Below the pieces are notes generated by a model. That model was not told the DNA's origin. It worked only from the letters and a program-made list of their open reading frames with translations, and did no database searches. A program made the position numbers and the translations under genes. Positions 1-6,807 of a stretch of DNA of 8,273 nt are shown here, piece after piece. This stretch comes from Pseudomonadota bacterium (lineage in GTDB: Bacteria > Pseudomonadota > Alphaproteobacteria > Caulobacterales > Caulobacteraceae): NCBI GenBank assembly GCA_023433655.1, contig JAEYUE010000295.1:1-8273 (forward strand), read 5' to 3'. The number at the start of each line of letters is the position of its first letter. The first letter of the stretch is position 1.

Positions 1-561
1 GTTCGGGATTCCCTGGCCTTCCTCCTCGATACGGCGGGGCTGGTGTCGCGCACCTACGACTCGGCCGCCGCCCTGCTCGCCGAGGCCGAACGCCTCGCCC
101 CCGGCTGCATCGTCACTGACGTGCGCATGCCTGAGATGAACGGGCTCGAGATGGTTCGCCGGCTGGCCGACATGGGCCTGCGCCATCCGGTCATCGTCAT
201 GACCGGCCACGCCGACGTGCCTCTGGCCATCGAGGCGGTCCGCGCCGGGGTCAAGGACTTCATCGAGAAGCCGTTCGACGACGAGGCCCTGCTCGCCTCG
301 ATCCGTGCCGCGCTCGCCGATCAGGCCGGCTCCGCCGAGCGCGAGGGCCAGGAGGCCGAGGTGCGCGAACGCCTCGCCTCCCTCTCGACCCGCGAGCGCC
401 AGGTGCTGGACGGCCTCGTCGCCGGCCACGCCAACAAGGTCATCGCCTACGACCTCGAGATCAGTCCCCGCACCGTCGAGGTCTATCGCGCCAACGTCAT
501 GACCAAGATGCAGGCCCGCAGCCTGTCGGAGCTGGTCCGCATGGCCATCCTGGTCCGCTAG
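1..561 (+). CDS. FixJ-family response regulator (5' end outside the window)
   Basis: This is a two-component transcriptional regulator, a receiver domain joined to a LuxR/FixJ-type DNA-binding helix-turn-helix. The frame is open from base 1 and the first residues (VRDSLAFLLDTAGL) already match the alpha-1 region of FixJ proteins. A GTG at 43 is therefore internal, and about 15-20 N-terminal residues with the acidic pocket are missing. The phospho-acceptor Asp lies in TDVRMPEMNG (codon 118-120), the switch Thr in VMTGHADVP (202-204) and the conserved Lys in EKPF (268-270). The output domain, about 382-549, begins LSTRERQVLDGLVAG and carries the recognition-helix segment SPRTVEVYRANVMTKM, which is typical of FixJ. 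The gene ends with TAG at 559-561. Family membership is clear. The signal and regulon are not: the gene could be the micro-oxic FixJ itself or one of its many paralogues. The partner kinase is not in view and may lie upstream. Confidence 0.93.
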   Translation, partial: VRDSLAFLLDTAGLVSRTYDSAAALLAEAERLAPGCIVTDVRMPEMNGLEMVRRLADMGLRHPVIVMTGHADVPLAIEAVRAGVKDFIEKPFDDEALLASIRAALADQAGSAEREGQEAEVRERLASLSTRERQVLDGLVAGHANKVIAYDLEISPRTVEVYRANVMTKMQARSLSELVRMAILVR

Positions 562-585
562 GCTCGCCGCTGACGGCTTCGTGAG

Positions 586-614
586 GCGGGCAGGCCGGAA
601 CAACCCCTGCCTGC
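586..614 (+). other. Imperfect hairpin after the fixJ-like gene, possible weak terminator
   Basis: Bases 586-594 can pair with 606-614 (nine pairs, one of them G-T) around an 11-base loop. A short TTTT follows only after six further bases (621-624). This could weakly end transcription of the response regulator. The loop side overlaps the -35 element of the candidate stress promoter at 597-622, so the pairing may be incidental to a GC-rich gap. Confidence 0.25.
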
Positions 615-622
615 GTCCGGTT
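597..622 (+). promoter_or_regulatory. Candidate EcfG/SigT-type general stress promoter
   Basis: GGAAC at 597-601, a 17-base spacer, then GGTT at 619-622. The alphaproteobacterial general stress sigma factor EcfG (SigT in Caulobacter) recognises GGAAC-N16/17-CGTT, so the -35 is exact, the spacing is right and the -10 matches three of four bases. A start about seven bases downstream would leave a leader of roughly 25 bases that includes the AAAGGAG ribosome site at 639-645. It would drive the low-complexity protein at 655. It was called by eye with no start-site data. Confidence 0.45.
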
Positions 623-654
623 TTGCGGTCCCATCCCCAAAGGAGTGCAGGACC

Positions 655-1509
655 ATGCAGAACCCCTTCCGACATCAGGACGAACCGGGCCGGCAGGACC
701 GCGAGCGGGACGAGAACCGCTGGAGGTCGGAAGACCGTCGGCCCGACGAATACCGCACCTGGGGCGGCAGCGACGGTGGGCGCAGCGCCGAGGCCTTCCG
801 CCGCGAGGAGCAGTCCTACGGCCGCCAGTCCGGCCCCGGCGGAGCCTGGACCCAGGACGCCTACCAGCAGAACCAAGGCCAGGGCGCCTGGAGCGGCGGC
901 TACTCCGGCCCCGGCGCCTACGCCACCGGCGCCCAGTCCTACGGCGGCGGTCCTCAGTTCGGCCAGGATTACGGGCAGCAGGCCTATGGCTCACAAGCGT
1001 ATGGCTCGCAGGGCTACGGCTCGCAGGCCTATGGCGCCTCCGGCCAGCAGGGTTACGGCGCGCAGTCCGGCCAGGGCTACGGCTACCAGACCGGCCACGC
1101 CTCGGGCCCGCAGATGAGCCAGGGCTACGGTTCGCAAATGGGCCATGCGGGCTCGCAGATGGGCTACTCCGGCTCGCAGATGGGCCAGGGCTACGGGGGC
1201 CAGTCCGGCCAGTACGCCTCGCACGGCTACGCCCCCGGCGCCCAGATCTGGCAGGGCTCCGGCCAAGGCATGGGCGGCCAGTCGCACGAGCACCACGACT
1301 TCGAGCCCGACTACCTGCACTGGCGCCAGCAGCAGCTGTCGGCCTTCGACAAGGACTACAGCGACTGGCGCAGCGAACGGCGCGAGAAATTCTCGTCCGA
1401 CTTCGACAGCTGGCGCAGCAGCCGCCCCCGCGTCCAGGCCGAAAACCCCATCGTCGGCGACGTCTCCGACGGCGGCACCGGCGACGCCAGCGAGGCCAAG
1501 AAGCGCTGA
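655..1509 (+). CDS. Gly/Gln/Ser/Tyr-rich low-complexity protein with C-terminal DYxxWR repeats
   Basis: A 284-residue protein of unknown function. ATG at 655 is supported by AAAGGAG at 639-645, nine bases upstream. Residues 1-54 are charged and polar (MQNPFRHQDEPGRQ). Residues 55-210 are low complexity, built from YGSQ, QGYG and GSQMG units with almost no aliphatic residues except Ala. A His/acid stretch (HEHHDFEPD) at 211-219 leads into a charged, probably helical module (219-263) with three D-[YF]-x-x-W-R motifs at exact 15-residue spacing. The tail is acidic and then KKR. There is no signal peptide or membrane span, so a cytoplasmic location is likely. From memory, similar WR-repeat tails occur in sphingomonad and caulobacter hypothetical proteins. 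A stress role is suggested only by the candidate EcfG promoter. The frame is preferred over overlapping plus-strand frames because of the ribosome site, the orderly repeats and the terminator just after its stop. The middle part resembles eukaryotic prion-like domains in composition, not by evident descent. Confidence 0.88.
   Translation: MQNPFRHQDEPGRQDRERDENRWRSEDRRPDEYRTWGGSDGGRSAEAFRREEQSYGRQSGPGGAWTQDAYQQNQGQGAWSGGYSGPGAYATGAQSYGGGPQFGQDYGQQAYGSQAYGSQGYGSQAYGASGQQGYGAQSGQGYGYQTGHASGPQMSQGYGSQMGHAGSQMGYSGSQMGQGYGGQSGQYASHGYAPGAQIWQGSGQGMGGQSHEHHDFEPDYLHWRQQQLSAFDKDYSDWRSERREKFSSDFDSWRSSRPRVQAENPIVGDVSDGGTGDASEAKKR
985..1044 (+). repeat. 15-base tandem repeat encoding YGSQA/YGSQG
   Basis: Four adjacent five-codon units read YGSQA, YGSQG, YGSQA and YGASG (residues 111-130). 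Synonymous differences (TAT/TAC, TCA/TCG, CAA/CAG) separate the units, so the repeat is kept at protein level and is not a fresh DNA duplication. Confidence 0.8.
1129..1191 (+). repeat. 21-base tandem repeat encoding GSQMGxx
   Basis: Three seven-codon units start at 1129, 1150 and 1171 and read GSQMGHA, GSQMGYS and GSQMGQG (residues 159-179). The second and third share 15 identical bases (1150-1164 and 1171-1185), while the first differs at two synonymous positions. This is consistent with slippage-type duplication inside the low-complexity region. Confidence 0.8.
1309..1443 (+). repeat. Three 15-residue DYxxWR repeats
   Basis: Residues 219-233, 234-248 and 249-263 align without gaps. Position 1 is Asp, 2 is Tyr/Tyr/Phe, 5 is Trp, 6 is Arg, and position 13 is Phe in the first two. 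The DNA copies have diverged well beyond the protein motif. The period and the charge pattern fit a small helical repeat. The third unit decays after its WR motif. Confidence 0.75.
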
Positions 1510-1530
1510 TCGCGTTTCAGGCCTGACGAA

Positions 1531-1560
1531 GGGCCCGGCGGGACACCGCCGGGCCCTTTT
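1531..1560 (+). terminator. Strong intrinsic terminator between convergent genes
   Basis: An 11-base-pair perfect GC stem (GGGCCCGGCGG, 1531-1541, pairing with 1546-1556), a GACA loop and then TTTT at 1557-1560, starting 21 bases after the TGA at 1507-1509. Read on the minus strand, the stem is preceded by AAAA and followed by TTCGTC, so it may also weakly stop transcription of the S9 peptidase gene coming the other way. Confidence 0.88.
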
Positions 1561-1595
1561 CTATTGCCGCTCCCGCCGGAGAGGCCTGCGCATCC

Positions 1596-4031
<2,436 letters not shown>

Positions 4032-4050
4032 GTTCGAAACACCCCAACAG

Positions 4051-4069
4051 CCGCCGGTCCGTCCGGCGG
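4051..4069 (-). other. Short inverted repeat in the leader of the S9 peptidase gene
   Basis: CCGCCGG (4051-4057) and CCGGCGG (4063-4069) form a perfect 7-base-pair stem with a 5-base loop, about 20 bases upstream of the peptidase start. There is no T-run on either side, so it is not a good intrinsic terminator. If the promoter at 4078-4106 is real, the hairpin would sit near the 5' end of the mRNA. A direct repeat GCCGGTCA (4070-4077 and 4098-4105) flanks the candidate -10 element. Confidence 0.35.
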
Positions 4070-4077
4070 GCCGGTCA

Positions 4078-4106
4078 CGCTAGGGTTGGCCGTCGTCGCC
4101 GGTCAA
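4078..4106 (-). promoter_or_regulatory. Candidate housekeeping promoter for the S9 peptidase gene
   Basis: On the minus strand TTGACC (4106-4101), a 17-base spacer and CTAGCG (4083-4078). The -35 is close to consensus. The -10 is weak but keeps the CTA core of alphaproteobacterial RpoD promoters. The -35 overlaps the TGA of the metalloprotease gene, so the peptidase could be transcribed separately from the tyrosinase-metalloprotease pair. Confidence 0.33.
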
Positions 4107-4912
4107 GGCCGGCGCGACGGCGCTCCGGTCATCGCGTAGCAGCTGGCCCGCGTGGGCCGTCCGCCGTCCGGCCCGCCATAGGCCGCCCGCACCGAACAGA
4201 TGTCCGCCGGGCTCAGCTTCCCCTCCCAGCGCGCCGGGTTGCAGTAGTTCATGATCGAGTCGGCGTCGTAATAGGTCTCATCGGCCACCTCCGGCTCGGG
4301 CGTCCGCATCCGCGCCACGCAGTCCGGGGCGCGCGGGCTGACGTGGTCGTGGCTGAAGCCCAGGGCATGGCCCAGCTCGTGCAGGGCGTCGGCCTGGAAG
4401 CAGCCCTCGCGCCCGACCGAGCCGCGCCGCCCGCAGATGCGGTTGGTGACCAGGTATTCGGCGTTCAGGGTGATCGTCCCGCCGCGCACCAGATTGACTC
4501 CCAGGTGGCTGGCCGAGGCGAACAGCTCCGGGTCGTGCACGATGCGGATCGGAATGCGCCGCTCCGGCCCCGTCGTCGGGCTGTCGGCGCAGTCGGCGCG
4601 GATGTCGAAATCCACCTTCGCCACCGCCTCCCAGGCCGCCGCCGCGGCGATCACCTTGTCCCGCGCCCAGCCGTCGTCGGCGGCTGGCGCCTGGAAGCAC
4701 ATCGGCACCAGTCCGCCGGGCCAGATATCCGCCTCGTCCGGCGGCGGCGCGGGCGGCGGCGGAGGCGGCGGAGGCGGGGGAGGAGGAGGCGGCGGCGGCG
4801 GCGGCGGCGGCGCCATCACCGGCGGCGGCTCCTGCAGCCACGAACACCCCGCCATCGGCGCCGCGGCCAGCCCGGCCAGCAGCACCAGCAGAACGACCCT
4901 CAAAGCCCTCAT
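4103..4912 (-). CDS. Metzincin-type zinc metalloprotease lipoprotein (matrixin-like)
   Basis: A 269-residue zinc endopeptidase predicted to be anchored in the envelope. Residues 1-23 look like a lipoprotein signal (hydrophobic VVLLVLLAGLAAAP, then MAGC with Cys23; Met at -3 is slightly off consensus). A spacer holds 20 consecutive prolines (35-54), then Ala and three more. The catalytic domain follows, with HELGHALGFSH at 178-188 (zinc ligands His178, His182, His188; catalytic Glu179) and a Met-turn SIMNY with Met221, the metzincin signature. Eight Cys follow Cys23, consistent with disulfides outside the cytoplasm. No cysteine-switch propeptide (PRCGxPD) is visible, so how it is kept inactive is unclear. 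I place the start at ATG 4912 because it begins the signal peptide and overlaps the tyrosinase TGA as ATGA. The same frame stays open far upstream, but that stretch lies wholly inside the tyrosinase gene and is a shadow. The substrate is unknown; the coupled tyrosinase is a candidate. Confidence 0.88.
   Translation of the reverse strand: MRALRVVLLVLLAGLAAAPMAGCSWLQEPPPVMAPPPPPPPPPPPPPPPPPPPPAPPPDEADIWPGGLVPMCFQAPAADDGWARDKVIAAAAAWEAVAKVDFDIRADCADSPTTGPERRIPIRIVHDPELFASASHLGVNLVRGGTITLNAEYLVTNRICGRRGSVGREGCFQADALHELGHALGFSHDHVSPRAPDCVARMRTPEPEVADETYYDADSIMNYCNPARWEGKLSPADICSVRAAYGGPDGGRPTRASCYAMTGAPSRRP
4751..4810 (-). repeat. 20-codon polyproline tract (GGC/GGA-rich microsatellite on the plus strand)
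   Basis: Twenty unbroken Pro codons, mostly CCG with scattered CCT and two CCC, encode residues 35-54 of the metalloprotease lipoprotein. Ala and PPP follow at 4739-4750. The plus strand is a purine-rich G-run sequence able to form G-quadruplexes and prone to slippage by whole codons. At protein level it is probably a stiff polyproline-II rod that holds the protease away from the membrane. Translation should depend on EF-P. Confidence 0.9.
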
Positions 4913-6228
4913 GCCCAGCGTGTCTCCGTCAGCGTCAGCTTCAGCTCGATCCACAGCGCCCGCGCGTCCGGCCGGCCCGCCTGCGGGGCCAGGTCCTCGG
5001 CGTGGGCCGTCGCCTCGACCGGCCCCTCCCCGGCCGCCACGAGGTTCAGCACCTCCTCGCCGAAGCGGAACGGCAGCACATAGGCGCCGTGGTGGTGATG
5101 GCCCTCCCCGTCGGGAATGTGCACGAAGGTCGGCGACGACCCCAGCGACCGCTCCCGTCCGCCGCCGGCCAGGCGGATCTCGATCGAGCGGTCCTCCAGC
5201 GCCTGCTCCAGCACCCAAGCCACCGCCCCGACCCCCTCGATCATCAGCGTGTCGTCGGCCTCGCGCATCCGCGCCACGGCCTCGTCCGGCAGGACCAGCC
5301 GCATCCACCCGCCGCCTGGCGCCGGCTCGGCCCGCAGGACCCAGCTCTCCGTCCCCAGCGGAACCCGCCGCGTCGCCCCCGGCGGCCCCGCCTCCGGCAC
5401 GCTGAACACCGGGAACGGATACAGCCGGTCGTAGTCGTACCCCAGCGCCCCGGTCTCCAGAGTCTCCGCCACCGCCACCGCCGGCGCCCGCCGCCCCTCG
5501 ATGTCGACGAAGCCGCCGACCTCCAGAGCGGTCCACGCCGCCGGGTACAAGCCCTTGCCCCGGTTCCGGTGCCAGGTCGCCCACACCCGGTCGACGTTGC
5601 TGTGATGCAGCCAGAACATCGGATCCCGCGCCGACGTGCGAGGGTGCTTCATCGCCCCGCCGATCAGCTGGTGGATGTGGTTGTGGCCATAGCCCTCGAC
5701 CATGCCAGCGCCCGTCGGAAGCTTGCCGCAGAAGGTCTCGAAATCGTCCTCGGCCAGCCGGGCCGTATAGGGCGACTCCGCCCACCGCGCCGCGGCGAAG
5801 TCCATCGTCTCCACCCCGTCCGCCCGCTCGGCCTCGTACAGGGGCGAACCGCGGTCGGTGATCCAGTCCGGCAGGAAGCGATGCTCCTGCCAGTCCCAAT
5901 AGGGCATGGCGAAGCCCTCGTGGCCGGTCAGCTTCGCCACGATCCGCTCGAGATGCAGCAGCTGTTGCCGGTGCCACGGCAGGAACAGGCCGTCGTTGTG
6001 CCGGGCCGCCCGATGATGGATCTGCGTCTGCCGCGCCCACGACAGGCCGTCGCGCCGGCCCTTCATGATCCGCACCGCCTCGCCGAAGGCCACGACGTCG
6101 TCGCTGGTGGCGCTCAGGTCGCCGACGCCCTTGCGGATGCGCACGCCGGTCTGCGCCCGCGCCAGGCCCGCGCCCGTCAGCGTCAGGGCCGCCCCTCCGG
6201 CCAGCGCCGCGCGCCGGTTCACCCTCAT
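4909..6228 (-). CDS. Tat-exported tyrosinase / polyphenol oxidase
   Basis: A 439-residue type-3 copper enzyme expected to hydroxylate and/or oxidise phenols to quinones. The N-terminus (MRVNRRAALAGGAALTLTGA, then ARAQ) is a twin-arginine signal probably cut after residue 25, so the folded, copper-loaded protein is exported. CuA: His71 or His72, His77 and His86 within HHRAARHNDGLFLPWHR; the first His is only 5-6 residues before the second, a short loop compared with Streptomyces or Bacillus tyrosinase. CuB: His182 and His186 in HNHIHQLIGG, then His208/His209 in DPMFWLHHSNVDR. After about residue 290 comes a C-terminal region with TFVHIPDGEGHHHHGAYVLP (367-386), reminiscent of the plant polyphenol oxidase C-terminal (KFDV-type) domain that shields the active site. 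No MelC1-like copper chaperone gene is adjacent. ATG 6228 has GAGG five bases upstream. The TGA overlaps the metalloprotease start. Whether it is a tyrosinase or only a catechol oxidase cannot be told. Confidence 0.93.
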   Translation of the reverse strand: MRVNRRAALAGGAALTLTGAGLARAQTGVRIRKGVGDLSATSDDVVAFGEAVRIMKGRRDGLSWARQTQIHHRAARHNDGLFLPWHRQQLLHLERIVAKLTGHEGFAMPYWDWQEHRFLPDWITDRGSPLYEAERADGVETMDFAAARWAESPYTARLAEDDFETFCGKLPTGAGMVEGYGHNHIHQLIGGAMKHPRTSARDPMFWLHHSNVDRVWATWHRNRGKGLYPAAWTALEVGGFVDIEGRRAPAVAVAETLETGALGYDYDRLYPFPVFSVPEAGPPGATRRVPLGTESWVLRAEPAPGGGWMRLVLPDEAVARMREADDTLMIEGVGAVAWVLEQALEDRSIEIRLAGGGRERSLGSSPTFVHIPDGEGHHHHGAYVLPFRFGEEVLNLVAAGEGPVEATAHAEDLAPQAGRPDARALWIELKLTLTETRWA

Positions 6229-6244
6229 GCCTCGCCCCCCCGCA

Positions 6245-6262
6245 CGGCCGGCGCGCCGGCCG
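6245..6262 (-). other. 18-base perfect palindrome upstream of the tyrosinase gene
   Basis: CGGCCGGCGCGCCGGCCG is identical to its own reverse complement and fills the middle of the 51-base gap (6229-6279) between the 170-residue membrane protein and the tyrosinase. As RNA it could fold into a 7-base-pair stem with a CGCG loop ending 16 bases before the tyrosinase ATG. There is no T-run, so a classical terminator is unlikely. It may be an operator, an mRNA-stabilising intercistronic hairpin or a chance GC palindrome. Confidence 0.45.
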
Positions 6263-6279
6263 CCCTCAACCGCAAGCTT

Positions 6280-6792
6280 TCACGACTCCGCTGGCGCTGT
6301 CGAGGCGTCCGCCCCGTCCTGGCCTATGAAGCGCGCCGCCCGCGCCGCGTCCCAGGCCTCGCGCAGGCCCTGCCGCGGCTGGTCGACAGCGAACACCGAC
6401 AGCTGCGCCGTCCACACCTCCGAAAGCTGACGCACCGTGTCCGGAACCCACCCCGGCGGCTGCTGCCGCGCCCAGTTCAGCGGCGACACGGCATTGAACA
6501 CCAGCAGGAAGGCCGTCGCCGTCAGTAGGGTCCGGCTGGTCCAGCGCCGGTCCCGCGCCGCGATGCCTTCGTCGTCCAGCGGCGGGGCCGGCGGAAAGGC
6601 GAACCGCCCCAGCGCCACCAGCGCATTCTCCCGGGTCGGCAGGTCGTGGGCGTCGGCCGTCTCGATCCAGTCGCTCGAGGGGTCCTCCGGCGACGCGGCC
6701 ACGCTCTCCGCCAGCGGCGGGAACGGCGAGTCCGGCCGGTGCACGGGAAACGGCTCCAGCGGGACCGGCGGCTCTTCGGGTTCGTCGCTCAT
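6280..6792 (-). CDS. Single-span membrane protein next to MBOAT acyltransferase
   Basis: A 170-residue protein I cannot name with confidence. Residues 1-50 are acidic and proline-rich (MSDEPEEPPVPLEPFPVHRP), a likely disordered cytoplasmic tail. One membrane helix lies at about 88-105 (TLLTATAFLLVFNAVSPL). Residues 106-154 (NWARQQPPGWVPDTVRQLSE onward, with DQPRQGL) look like an extracytoplasmic helical stalk. The segment from the helix through DQPRQGL resembles, from memory, the membrane-anchor region that precedes the catalytic domain of DUF459/SGNH-type acyltransferase partners, but no GDSL/SGNH domain follows. The start at ATG 6792 has GGAGAGG two bases upstream (6801-6795, tight spacing). 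It begins 15 bases after the MBOAT stop, so the two are surely co-transcribed. It could be an accessory subunit of the O-acylation machinery or a truncated partner. Confidence 0.75.
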   Translation of the reverse strand: MSDEPEEPPVPLEPFPVHRPDSPFPPLAESVAASPEDPSSDWIETADAHDLPTRENALVALGRFAFPPAPPLDDEGIAARDRRWTSRTLLTATAFLLVFNAVSPLNWARQQPPGWVPDTVRQLSEVWTAQLSVFAVDQPRQGLREAWDAARAARFIGQDGADASTAPAES

Positions 6793-6807
6793 CGCCTCTC
6801 CAACGCC

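Noticed and set aside
43..45. GTG as the start of the response regulator
   Set aside because: The frame is open to base 1 and the residues before it match the receiver domain's first helix; starting here would remove part of the fold.
985..1191. Possible CRISPR or satellite array
   Set aside because: The 15- and 21-base units are in-frame codon repeats with no spacers and with synonymous variation, so they are coding repeats.
645..1526. Alternative plus-strand frames over the low-complexity gene
   Set aside because: They are Arg/Leu/Pro-rich translations of the same repeats. The frame from 655 has the ribosome site and ordered protein repeats, and ends neatly before the terminator.
4913..6040. 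An N-terminal extension of the metalloprotease frame, open for more than 370 codons on the minus strand
   Set aside because: It lies entirely within the tyrosinase gene in another frame, is Gly/Arg/Ala-rich without domain signals, and the true start at 4912 begins a lipoprotein signal and forms an ATGA overlap.
5002..6528. A 508-codon open frame on the plus strand
   Set aside because: It runs antisense to the tyrosinase and the 170-residue protein, with Arg/Pro/His-rich shadow composition and no recognisable motif. Long antisense frames are expected at this GC content.
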